DNA of 64,000 nt from DATLRC01 sp035478435. GTDB lineage: Bacteria > Patescibacteriota > Saccharimonadia > Saccharimonadales > UBA4665. The notes under the pieces are model-generated. The model did not search any database. It saw nothing but the letters and a program-made list of their open reading frames with translations, and was not told the origin of the DNA. Below, piece after piece: positions 16,492 through 23,918 of this stretch (the stretch's first letter is position 1; the number at the start of each line of letters is the position of its first letter). The translations under genes and the position numbers were made by a program. The stretch spans positions 124,001 through 188,000 of the forward strand of contig DATIJT010000009.1 in assembly GCA_035478435.1 (NCBI GenBank), given 5' to 3'.

Positions 16492-16680
16492 TTACTCTAT
16501 TACTTTCCCCAACCCATCGGCTGCGAGCCTTATATCGGCAACAGGGTGCAATTCGTCTAAAATGATACCTTCTCCTGCAAGGGGCGTAGAATCTTGACCT
16601 GGTTCATCTGACACGCCAAATCCTTCGTGCTCTAGTGGCTGTCCAAGTCCCAGCCATACGTTCTCCATAGTTATAGACAT
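16492..16680 (-). CDS. Small hypothetical protein inserted between rplK and rplA
   Basis: A 62-residue acidic protein (MSITMENVWLGLGQPLEHEG...) without recognisable domains. A good AAGGAG lies upstream of its ATG and it starts 27 nt after rplK, so it should be translated within the rplK-rplA transcript. The function is unknown. Confidence 0.5.
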   Translation of the reverse strand: MSITMENVWLGLGQPLEHEGFGVSDEPGQDSTPLAGEGIILDELHPVADIRLAADGLGKVIE

Positions 16681-16707
16681 AAAACTTCTCCTTATTATCT
16701 ATTTAAA

Positions 16708-17139
16708 TTACGATTCTATTTCCACGCCCATGCTGCGGGCGGTGCCGGCGATCATTTTCTTTACAGCCTCAATGTCGTCGGTGTTCATATCTTTAGCCTT
16801 GGCTTCAGCAATTTCAGTTAAAGCTGATTGGCTCAATTTTTTACCGACCTTTTCGTTATTTGGGCGTCCAGAACCTTTATCGATACCTAGCTTGGCGCGA
16901 ATGAGATCATCCGCCGGGGCACTGACCACTCGAAAACTCATAGTGCGGTCTTCGTAAATGGTTATATGGGCGGTAACAGTTTGGCCCTGCATGTCTTTAG
17001 TCTGTTCGTTGAACGGGTTGATGAAATCCATCATGTTGACCCCATACTGGCCCAGAGTGCTACCGACTGGTGGCGCGGCACTGGCCCGCCCGCCCGGAAT
17101 CTTCATCTTTAAATTAGCTTTAACGACTTTCTCAGCCAT
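16708..17139 (-). CDS. rplK: Ribosomal protein uL11
   Basis: L11 forms the GTPase-associated stalk base with 23S rRNA. The 143-residue protein is canonical: KMKIPGGRASAAPPVGSTLGQ, GVNMMDFINPFNEQT, and the C-terminal RNA-binding IEAVKKMIAGTARSMGV. It has its own promoter about 120 nt upstream and is followed by two unknown genes before rplA. Confidence 0.97.
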   Translation of the reverse strand: MAEKVVKANLKMKIPGGRASAAPPVGSTLGQYGVNMMDFINPFNEQTKDMQGQTVTAHITIYEDRTMSFRVVSAPADDLIRAKLGIDKGSGRPNNEKVGKKLSQSALTEIAEAKAKDMNTDDIEAVKKMIAGTARSMGVEIES

Positions 17140-17257
17140 AGAAATTACTCCGTAATTTAGTATTTAGGAACTAGAAAATAGGAATTAGCTAATAAGAAGC
17201 TTTTACTAATTACTAGTTTCAAGTTTCTGCAGCCTTGCTGCTGTGCGTAACAGATGG

Positions 17258-17286
17258 ATTATAACCTACAGAGGTAGAATAAGCAA
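17258..17286 (-). promoter_or_regulatory. Promoter of the rplK-rplA unit
   Basis: TTGCTT, a 17-nt spacer and TATAAT on the minus strand. The predicted leader of roughly 110 nt includes a GCAGC/GCTGC hairpin and ends with GGAG before rplK. Confidence 0.7.
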
Positions 17287-17315
17287 ATCGACTATTTATA
17301 ATTTATAGAGGTTGC

Positions 17316-17528
17316 CTAGTTGATAGGGTGTGAGCGGGTTAATTGTTCGAGGGTTACCTCATGAGGGTCGACAGTTGACATTGAAGCCAGCCGGATGGCC
17401 CTCATTGTTGCTTCCAAATCATTACCTTCTCCAGTGGCAGCTCCACCTAGTCTATCCCATATTTCTCTGAGATTTTGACTTATAACATTGCCGTCGGTTA
17501 TGCGGCTTTCAACAGCTATAGTTGTCAT
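17316..17528 (-). CDS. Small hypothetical protein between nusG and rplK
   Basis: A 70-residue protein of unknown function (MTTIAVESRITDGNVISQNLREIWDRLGG...). It has its own promoter and an AAAGGA 7 nt before the ATG, supporting expression. It has no Cys, no membrane segment and mixed charge. It separates secE-nusG from rplK. Confidence 0.5.
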   Translation of the reverse strand: MTTIAVESRITDGNVISQNLREIWDRLGGAATGEGNDLEATMRAIRLASMSTVDPHEVTLEQLTRSHPIN

Positions 17529-17564
17529 TTTTGTTTCCTTTGAGAATTAAAGCTTATACATTTT

Positions 17565-17592
17565 GGTATACGCTCTTTTTACAACATGTCAA
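17565..17592 (-). promoter_or_regulatory. Promoter of the 70-residue gene
   Basis: A consensus TTGACA, a 16-nt spacer and TATACC. A short hairpin (GCTGAA/TTCAGC, about 17600-17616) just upstream may end the nusG transcript. Confidence 0.6.
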
Positions 17593-17625
17593 GAGCTGAA
17601 TACCTTCAGCCTTTGAGTTCAACAG

Positions 17626-17994
17626 TTATCTGGCTAAGAGCCTGCGTTCTAACACTTTAAAGCGATTTGCAAAAGCGGCTAGGCGTTCATCATCAGGAAA
17701 GGTTGCCCAACGAGCGTTTTCAGCCAATCTAGCATTTGCCGGGTCAACAGGTTTAGTCAGGTACATTAAAAGATTAGGCCTAAAGCGAAGGGCGTAATCG
17801 GGTCCAGTCGCCATGCCTACAACTCGCCTGCCAAGCAGCAAAAGCGTACCTTCAGTTGTATCATGCTCTGGAAGGCACGGCAGCTGAGGGAAATCACCGT
17901 TTTGAACAACAAATTCCTGTGGTCGGCCACTGGGTATAATAGCCATAACCGTTAAAGATCTATGGCCCGCTAATGTTTCACCCTCCCCAGCCAC
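17626..17994 (-). CDS. Hypothetical protein downstream of nusG
   Basis: The 122-residue reading frame starts at a GTG 2 nt after the nusG stop; an internal ATG (MAIIPSGRPQEF) 48 nt later is an alternative. The protein has beta-type segments (EGTLLLLGRRVVGMATG) and a C-terminal helix rich in Arg (LAAFANRFKVLERRLLAR). No family is recognised. Confidence 0.5.
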   Translation of the reverse strand: MAGEGETLAGHRSLTVMAIIPSGRPQEFVVQNGDFPQLPCLPEHDTTEGTLLLLGRRVVGMATGPDYALRFRPNLLMYLTKPVDPANARLAENARWATFPDDERLAAFANRFKVLERRLLAR

Positions 17995-17996
17995 GA

Positions 17997-18545
17997 TTAG
18001 ACTCGTTTGACCTGCAAGCTATCTAATTCAACGGGAGTTTCGCGGCCGAACATGTTGACCAGGACTTTAAGCTTACCTTTTTGGGCATCGATTTCGTTAA
18101 TGCTGCCGTCAAAGCCTTTGAACGGCCCGTCGGTGATGCTAACGACCTCGCCGACATTGTAGTCGATCTTGTGTTTCGGCTGTTCTAGGCCCATGCGTTT
18201 CTGGATCTTTTCGATCTCGTCTTGGCCGATGGGCGTTGGATCGCTGCCGCTGCCCACGAAACCGGTGACACTGGGCGTGTTACGCACGATGTACCAGGCA
18301 TCCTCGCTCATTTTCATGCTGACTAAGACATAGCCCTGGAAAATACGCTTTTCGACCACCCGGCGTTTGCCGTTTTTGATCTCGATCATCTTTTCTTTGG
18401 GCACCAGCACCTCGAAAATCTTGTCCTTCATATCTAGCGATTCGGCACGTTGGCGGATTGATTCGGCTACCTTTTCTTCGTAGCCGCTGTAAGTGTGGAT
18501 GGCGTACCATTGTTTGGAAGTGTCGTAGCGCTTTTGGCCTATCAT
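17997..18545 (-). CDS. nusG: Transcription termination/antitermination factor NusG
   Basis: The NGN domain (KQWYAIHTYSGYEEKVAESI, IFQGYVLVSMKMSEDAWYIVRNTPSVTGFVG in sections) and the KOW domain (VGEVVSITDGPFKGFDGSI, LKVLVNMFGRETPVELD) are complete in 182 residues. NusG links RNA polymerase to ribosome or Rho. It follows secE as usual, but the secE-nusG gap holds a 120-bp hairpin element. Confidence 0.96.
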   Translation of the reverse strand: MIGQKRYDTSKQWYAIHTYSGYEEKVAESIRQRAESLDMKDKIFEVLVPKEKMIEIKNGKRRVVEKRIFQGYVLVSMKMSEDAWYIVRNTPSVTGFVGSGSDPTPIGQDEIEKIQKRMGLEQPKHKIDYNVGEVVSITDGPFKGFDGSINEIDAQKGKLKVLVNMFGRETPVELDSLQVKRV

Positions 18546-18566
18546 AATATGTGTCCTCTTCTCTAG

Positions 18567-18686
18567 GAATTACGTGTTTGAGTGCAGTTTGGAGTAAAAA
18601 ACGAAGCCCGTAAGCGAGCCCCGACGCTACGTCGGGGTGAGCGCGGACTGGAGATTTTTGCCCAAAATGTGCCAAGCATGTAATTC
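18567..18686. repeat. Hairpin element B (copy 2) between secE and nusG
   Basis: Outer arms GAATTACGTGTTTG and CAAGCATGTAATTC pair (with G-U) around a 120-bp element. It contains the 16-mer also found at 12630-12645 and an internal CCCCGACG-cta-CGTCGGGG palindrome (18619-18637). The outer arms differ from copy 1, yet both copies can fold. Confidence 0.7.
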
Positions 18687-18692
18687 ATACCT

Positions 18693-19100
18693 TTACTTTA
18701 TTAAGACGTGTTTAAATACTTTATCCAACCCGTAGTCCACTAGGGTTATGAGCGCTCCAAACACAACCGCGAAGATCAGTACCGCGAAAGTCAGGTCGCG
18801 GCTCTCCCTGCGGCTGGGCCAACTGACTAGGCGAAGCTCCCGCCAGCTATTGCGAAAATAGCGCGGGAAGATGACTAGGCCTACAAAACGTAAAATCTTG
18901 CCTATAAGTTTAAAAGGCTGGTAGGCAAAAAGCCCGCCCGCGGCCTTAAACGGCCTGGAGACTTTTCGGGCGCTGCTTTTGACTACCGACTGTCGGGCAG
19001 GCTTGATGGCTTCGGCCTGGGCCTTTTCGGAGCGTTCACGCAGGGTTTCCGGCTCGCGCAGCTTGCGCTTGGCTTGTTTGGTGGGCTCGTCTTCGGCCAC
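18693..19100 (-). CDS. secE: Preprotein translocase subunit SecE with N-terminal extension
   Basis: The C-terminal ~55 residues are a typical SecE: amphipathic RNSWRELRLVSWPSRRES followed by one membrane helix (FAVLIFAVVFGALITLVDYGL). About 75 extra basic residues precede it. The GTG start has AAGGAG 5 nt upstream. A promoter and an intrinsic terminator lie directly upstream. Confidence 0.93.
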   Translation of the reverse strand: MAEDEPTKQAKRKLREPETLRERSEKAQAEAIKPARQSVVKSSARKVSRPFKAAGGLFAYQPFKLIGKILRFVGLVIFPRYFRNSWRELRLVSWPSRRESRDLTFAVLIFAVVFGALITLVDYGLDKVFKHVLIK

Positions 19101-19117
19101 GAAATCTCCTTGAAATT

Positions 19118-19141
19118 AAAAAACCTACATTTTTTGTAGGT
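19118..19141 (-). terminator. Intrinsic terminator in the secE leader (attenuator?)
   Basis: ACCTACA and TGTAGGT form a 7-bp stem followed on the minus strand by a run of T. It lies between the predicted transcription start (about 19146) and the secE Shine-Dalgarno, so most transcripts could stop after about 30 nt unless read-through is promoted. Confidence 0.7.
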
Positions 19142-19152
19142 CAACTAAGTCA

Positions 19153-19181
19153 AGCATAGCAAGCTTGAACTCTAGCGTCAA
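19153..19181 (-). promoter_or_regulatory. Promoter of secE-nusG
   Basis: TTGACG, a 17-nt spacer and TATGCT on the minus strand, about 50 nt before the secE start and immediately before the terminator hairpin. Confidence 0.65.
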
Positions 19182-19188
19182 GCAGTTT

Positions 19189-19196
19189 GCTATAGT
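19189..19196 (+). promoter_or_regulatory. -10 region of the glycosyltransferase gene, extended type
   Basis: TGcTATAGT resembles an extended -10. The box ends 8 nt before the ATG at 19205, predicting a leaderless mRNA. No good -35 is seen at 17 nt, as expected for an extended -10 promoter. Confidence 0.45.
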
Positions 19197-19204
19197 TATT
19201 GCTA

Positions 19205-20686
19205 ATGGGCTTATCACTAATTATTTTGGCGATCGCTAGCGCTACGGAACTTCTGATTTGGCTACCCGGTTTTTGGTGGGCTAAGATTTACCTTAGCAGC
19301 CTAACTATTTTAAGCCTGGTCGCTTCAAGTGGTATCTTGCTAGCAGCTTATTCTACGCCGTGGACACTTCTAGTAATTGCCTTTAGTTTTTACCGTATTT
19401 TTGATCTTCTACGCTTGAACAAGGGCAGAATGCAACTTAAATACTTGTACCACGTAACTCTTAAAACCAGTTTAGTATTGATAGCTTGCCAGTCAGTGGT
19501 TATTTCAGCCTGGTGGATAACGACGTACTGGAATTTGCCTGCCCATTGGCAAATGGTAAGTCTGCTGTTGGCACAACTCGTTCTTGATTTAGCGCTTATG
19601 CTGTCCACGCTGCGCCATTTGCGGACCACTCGTGAGCCCAAAATTAGCCAAGCTTACGCCGATCGTGACCTGCCCAACCTAACGGTTGCTATTCCGGCTA
19701 GGAATGAAACTGATGAGTTAAGGGCGTGCCTGGAAACCCTGCTGGTCAATGACTATCCTAAACTGGAGATCCTGGTGCTAGATGACTGTTCACAAAACGC
19801 TAAAACTTCAGAAATTATCCGTTCCTACGCTCACGCGGGAGTCCGGTTTGTAGCTGGCAGCGAACCCGAAGCCAATTGGCTAGCTAAAAATTGGGGATAT
19901 CAAAAATTGAGTGACGAGGCAAATGGCGAACTGATTTTGTTTTGCGGAGTTGACATCCGCTTTGAGGCAGACAGCTTGCGAAAACTAATCAGCACGCTTT
20001 TAGAGAAGCAGAAAACCATGCTCAGCATCATGCCGCGCAATGTTGTACAGGGGCCGCTAGCGCTTATACAGCCAATGCGCTACGCCTGGGAACTGGCATT
20101 GCCGCGCAGATTATTCCGCCGCCCACCGGTTCTAAGTACCTGCTGGCTGATCAAAGAATCTTTACTCCAAAGTTCTGGCGGCTTTAAAGCGGTCAGCCGT
20201 TCAATCACGCCTGAAAGTTACTTTGCCCGTATGTCGGCGGCAGATGATGGTTACAGTTTTGTTCGCAGCAATGCGGTCAGCAGCCATAAATCCTTTGCCG
20301 AACAAAAAGCCACGGCTATTCGGATGCGTTACCCTCAGCTACACCGCCGGCCGGAAATGGTAGCTTTAGTAGCTTTAGCTGAGTTCATCGGCTTATTCTC
20401 ACCTTTTGCTGTCTTCGTAATTTCAACGCTAAACCAGCTGTGGCTGTTTTCGCTGATCAGCGGCCTGTCATGCCTGTTGCTAACAACCGCTTATGGCGTG
20501 GTGAGTTATATGACCTATCAAAAGTTTTTAATCCAAAGCTTGGTAGCCTTGCCAGTTGCCCTTTTGGTTGATATTGCCCTTTTGCATTATTCTATGTGGA
20601 AATACGAATTCAGCGAAGTCATCTGGAAAGACCGCAACGTCTGCATACCGGTGATGCGAGTGATCCCTAATTTGCCAAAATTATAA
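19205..20686 (+). CDS. Membrane-associated family 2 glycosyltransferase
   Basis: About four N-terminal membrane helices are followed by a GT-A domain: LTVAIPARNETDELRACLETLL, LEILVLDDCSQNAKT (DDxS-type) and a later LFCGVDIRFEAD in place of a typical DxD, then two or three C-terminal helices. This is the layout of processive or polyprenyl-linked GT2 enzymes making envelope polysaccharide. A TTG six nt upstream could extend it by two residues. It diverges from secE. Confidence 0.8.
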   Translation: MGLSLIILAIASATELLIWLPGFWWAKIYLSSLTILSLVASSGILLAAYSTPWTLLVIAFSFYRIFDLLRLNKGRMQLKYLYHVTLKTSLVLIACQSVVISAWWITTYWNLPAHWQMVSLLLAQLVLDLALMLSTLRHLRTTREPKISQAYADRDLPNLTVAIPARNETDELRACLETLLVNDYPKLEILVLDDCSQNAKTSEIIRSYAHAGVRFVAGSEPEANWLAKNWGYQKLSDEANGELILFCGVDIRFEADSLRKLISTLLEKQKTMLSIMPRNVVQGPLALIQPMRYAWELALPRRLFRRPPVLSTCWLIKESLLQSSGGFKAVSRSITPESYFARMSAADDGYSFVRSNAVSSHKSFAEQKATAIRMRYPQLHRRPEMVALVALAEFIGLFSPFAVFVISTLNQLWLFSLISGLSCLLLTTAYGVVSYMTYQKFLIQSLVALPVALLVDIALLHYSMWKYEFSEVIWKDRNVCIPVMRVIPNLPKL

Positions 20687-20723
20687 GGTTGAACTTGATT
20701 TTTAGTAGGTCCTATTGTTCACT

Positions 20724-21218
20724 ATGTCTATGAGCCAATTACGTGTAGAAGAGTGTGCGAGTCTAGAACGTACATTTGTTTTTGGCGATGACGCTAAATA
20801 TACGTTAAATAATGGGGCGGATTATAAACGTGGGGTTATCGATCCAACCGCTGAAGACTTAAATGAAGTGGCGTTTACACTGACTGCAGAAGCAATTGAG
20901 AGAGAGGAGGATTATAAAAGCGCCTTAGAATGGACACGTCGTAAATTGCATTATGTTGGAGCTATGATGGTTGGTGGAGCATTCGGAGGCGCAGTTACAG
21001 GTATCGCTTATGCCAACTACGCTCATGCTCAAGATTCCCATCCACTCCTTAAAGCAACAGGCATCGGCTTAGTCGTCGCTAATGTAGTGGCTAATATTAT
21101 ATATACTGTAAGTAGTACTGATGCCGATAGGGACCTCGCGAAATTCACGCGCCGCTTGAAAGCCACAAAAGATAGACAAAAAATATTGCTAGATTACACT
21201 AATTCTAATGTGACTTAA
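20724..21218 (+). CDS. Hypothetical protein with two membrane segments
   Basis: The 164-residue product (MSMSQLRVEECASLERTF...) has a soluble acidic N-terminal half, two hydrophobic segments (VGAMMVGGAFGGAVTGIAYA and ATGIGLVVANVVANIIYTV) and a basic C-terminal tail. It is not recognised. A TTGAAC-18-TATTGT promoter ends 5 nt before this ATG, supporting the start over a TTG further upstream. Confidence 0.5.
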   Translation: MSMSQLRVEECASLERTFVFGDDAKYTLNNGADYKRGVIDPTAEDLNEVAFTLTAEAIEREEDYKSALEWTRRKLHYVGAMMVGGAFGGAVTGIAYANYAHAQDSHPLLKATGIGLVVANVVANIIYTVSSTDADRDLAKFTRRLKATKDRQKILLDYTNSNVT

Positions 21219-21231
21219 GTAGTATAGTTGC

Positions 21232-22338
21232 CTACTTCAGGTTAGGAACTAGCACTGTGAAGGTAGAGCCTTTGTTCAGCTCGCTTTCCATGCTGATTTC
21301 GGCGTGGACAAGCCGCGCCAGTTTCATAGTCACGTACAGCCCCAGCCCAGTGCCGTTACTTTGGCGGGTACGGTAATCTTCGCTTCTAAAGAATTTGTCG
21401 AACACCCGTTCCTGATCGCTTTTGCTAATGCCGATGCCGCTGTCGCTGACATAGAACTGCACCCCCTTATCGTAGGCTTTAGCGCCTAGCGTCACGTGGC
21501 CTCGCTGGGTATATTTGAGCGCGTTGGTAATGAAGTTTTGCAATATTTCATGGACGTAGAGTTTGCTGGAGTAAAGCAGTTCGAGCGCTGGGTCCAGTTC
21601 GATTTTTAGTTCTAGTCCTCTAGTCTGGGCTTCAGGGGTATAACTGTTAGCTAATTCTTGAACTAGATCATGGACGTTGATGGCTTCGATTTCGACATTT
21701 AACTTGCCCCTCTCGGCTCTCGATAAAGTGGACAGGTCATTGATCATATCGGCCAAAAACATAACTTGGTCGTGGGCTTGGCCCAGCGCCTGTTTGATTT
21801 GCTCGATATTGCCGCTGTTACCGACAGTGAACTGGGCATTGCTGATGTTGCCTTCGGCGATGGCGATCGGCGTGCGCAGTTCGTGACTGACCACGCTAAT
21901 GAATTCGTCCCGTTCTTCTTCCAGTGACTTTTCGCGGGTAATATCGCGCAGCAGAATGACATAACCGCGTTGGCCACCCTTGCCGTAGCCCAAATGGACC
22001 GGGGCGATGCTGGTATAAAGGTTTATAACGCTGCCGTCGCTGTATTTGAGCCTAAGGTCCCGGTTGGTCGTTGGTAATTTTGTTTGGGCTATAACTTGGG
22101 TAATCGGTACTGGCTGGTTGTCTTTGTCAATCGGCGCGAATATCTTCGATAATCTATCACCAGCTTTTATGTTGTTAACGTCCAGGGTGTTGAGGGTGGC
22201 GCCGTTATACAGCACTACCCGGGCGTCTTCGTCAACAGCGATCACGGCGTCAGCCATGCTATTGATCAGGCTGGTTAAGCGGCTGTGTTCGAGCTGTTCG
22301 TCGATAGTGGCCTTTGGCCTTTTTAACTTAAGCGGCAT
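21232..22338 (-). CDS. PAS-domain sensor histidine kinase, soluble
   Basis: The order is: PAS domain (LINSMADAVIAVDEDARVVLYN...), DHp helix with phospho-acceptor His about residue 153 (ISVVSHELRTPIAIAEG), and the HATPase with N-box (NFITNALKYT), DSGIGI and GTGLGLYV. There is no membrane segment, so it senses a cytoplasmic signal. No response regulator gene lies nearby. The start MPLKLK is favoured because a TATTAT box ends 7 nt before it; an ATG three codons upstream would overlap that region. Confidence 0.9.
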   Translation of the reverse strand: MPLKLKRPKATIDEQLEHSRLTSLINSMADAVIAVDEDARVVLYNGATLNTLDVNNIKAGDRLSKIFAPIDKDNQPVPITQVIAQTKLPTTNRDLRLKYSDGSVINLYTSIAPVHLGYGKGGQRGYVILLRDITREKSLEEERDEFISVVSHELRTPIAIAEGNISNAQFTVGNSGNIEQIKQALGQAHDQVMFLADMINDLSTLSRAERGKLNVEIEAINVHDLVQELANSYTPEAQTRGLELKIELDPALELLYSSKLYVHEILQNFITNALKYTQRGHVTLGAKAYDKGVQFYVSDSGIGISKSDQERVFDKFFRSEDYRTRQSNGTGLGLYVTMKLARLVHAEISMESELNKGSTFTVLVPNLK

Positions 22339-22396
22339 ACCCACCATAATAACTAATCGGCTACAAACAATAAACAGTTAAAGCTGTTAAGGCATC

Positions 22397-23101
22397 TTAG
22401 TAAAGTGCTGGTTGATGACTTCTGATAATTTTTCTAAGGCTTTTGGCAGTCGGTAGCACACGCTCCAGCTCTGTCCAAAATGCCGGCCCATGTTTCAGAA
22501 CCTTGGTGTGTACTAGTTCGTGCAACAGCACGTAGTCGATGCAATCCCAAGGCAGTTGCATCAAAAATAGATTAAGGACGATGTTTTGCTGGTGGTCGCA
22601 GCTGCCCCAGCGGCTTTTTAGCTGTTTAATCTTAACGCTTTTATAGTCAAAGCCGTGGACGGCGGCTAAATTCCGCAGACGGTGGGGTAGCAACTGCTCG
22701 GATTGGACTCTTAAGGCGCGCAAACAAGCTTTATGAGCGGCTTTCTGCACCAATTCGTCTTCTAAGTCCATAGCTTCTGGGTAGTTTACTAAAATCTGAT
22801 TGGCTTTTATTTTGGCTACTGGTTTGGATAAAGCTTGGTGGGGAATTAAAAGTAAGTGATGGGCTTTGCCGATTGCTTGGCCGGGCTTCAGCTTCAGGTT
22901 CGGGCGGGCAGTTTGCTGCGCTTGGATCCAGGAAGCCCGGGACTCAGCGAACTTCAGGCCGGCGTCATAGGGCAACCAAGGCGGAATGCTCAAGCGGACT
23001 TCGCCGTTAGCCGCCACGCTCAAACGCATGGAGCGGTTGCCTTTCCGCTTATAAATCTTAATGAGCTTTGACCCATCTAATTGGAATTCTTTAAACGCCA
23101 T
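22397..23101 (-). CDS. YgjP-like (DUF45) zinc metallopeptidase
   Basis: The C-terminal half carries the DUF45 signature LKSRWGSCDHQQNIVLNLFL and YVLLHELVHTKVLKHGPAFW, with HExxH and a third His. The N-terminal half is beta-rich (KLIKIYKRKGNRSMRLSV). The family is related to M48/SprT-type peptidases and sits in several repair and restriction contexts, but its physiological substrate is not established. It is 234 residues, normal for the family. Confidence 0.85.
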   Translation of the reverse strand: MAFKEFQLDGSKLIKIYKRKGNRSMRLSVAANGEVRLSIPPWLPYDAGLKFAESRASWIQAQQTARPNLKLKPGQAIGKAHHLLLIPHQALSKPVAKIKANQILVNYPEAMDLEDELVQKAAHKACLRALRVQSEQLLPHRLRNLAAVHGFDYKSVKIKQLKSRWGSCDHQQNIVLNLFLMQLPWDCIDYVLLHELVHTKVLKHGPAFWTELERVLPTAKSLRKIIRSHQPALY

Positions 23102-23184
23102 TTTGGTAAAGAGTTAAGAGATTAGAAGCTAGAGTCAAGACAGTAAATTCTGAACTCTGACCCCCTATGCTCCAGCCTCTGCTC

Positions 23185-23847
23185 CTAGCGGATTACAATG
23201 TTGCGGCGGCTCATATCTACCCGTCCGGCGACAGTTTTAGGTACCAGATTAACCAGTCCTGGTTTAGCCATATGAGCATCGGCGTCAGACAGGTTCAAAA
23301 GCCCAAGTTCGCGCATTTTCCTAATGACGGCATTGTACTGGCTGGCGAATGAATGTTTGCCGCTAATGACCACGTAATCTTCGGTCAGGCCAGGGTTTTG
23401 CATGTGCCCGGCAATGCCGTTAAAGTCGCTCTGTTCAAGCTCGGCGGCGTATTTGTCATCGGCCCGCCGGCGGTCGCGTTTTTGTTCTCGGGCCAAGGCG
23501 CTTTCGGGATCAATCTGCATCCATATTAGTAGAGGTTCGGCATGTGCCTGGCGGGCCAGGTCTCGCAGAGCCCGGCGTTGCCTTAGCCGAGTGACATTGG
23601 TGTCGTAAACCACGCTGGTGCCAGTATTCATAAACTCACTGGTCATGTAGTTCATAAGCTGGGTTACGATGTCATCTTCCTGCTTGTCATAGCGCGGCTT
23701 TTCAAACAGCTCGGCCCGTATGCGGTCACCCTGGACGTGGGCGGCTTGCAGCCGTTCGCATAACTGCCGCGCGAAGAAGGTTTTGCCGGCCCCCGGGAAG
23801 CCATAAAGTAGTAGTAAAAAGGGTTTGGTGGGTACGATTTTTGCCAT
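23185..23847 (-). CDS. P-loop kinase of the AAA_33 / zeta-toxin-like type
   Basis: The 220-residue protein has Walker A LYGFPGAGKTFFARQL, a DRIRAELF motif and SVVYDTNVTRLRQRRAL, typical of small predicted kinases (polynucleotide or sugar kinase-like). A lid with EQKRDRRRADDKY follows. There is no partner antitoxin next to it. The substrate is unknown. Confidence 0.7.
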   Translation of the reverse strand: MAKIVPTKPFLLLLYGFPGAGKTFFARQLCERLQAAHVQGDRIRAELFEKPRYDKQEDDIVTQLMNYMTSEFMNTGTSVVYDTNVTRLRQRRALRDLARQAHAEPLLIWMQIDPESALAREQKRDRRRADDKYAAELEQSDFNGIAGHMQNPGLTEDYVVISGKHSFASQYNAVIRKMRELGLLNLSDADAHMAKPGLVNLVPKTVAGRVDMSRRNIVIR

Positions 23848-23918
23848 TACTACATAATGGTATAGCAGATTTTCCGCCCGTTGAAAAGCCAGCGCGAATT
23901 TTTAGTAAAGTGCGCCCC

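Noticed and set aside
18280..18675. 131-codon minus-strand frame overlapping nusG and element B
   Set aside because: A shadow of nusG in another frame; nusG is complete and certain.
23185..23847. Zeta-type toxin of a toxin-antitoxin pair
   Set aside because: The P-loop kinase resembles zeta in part, but no small antitoxin gene adjoins it.
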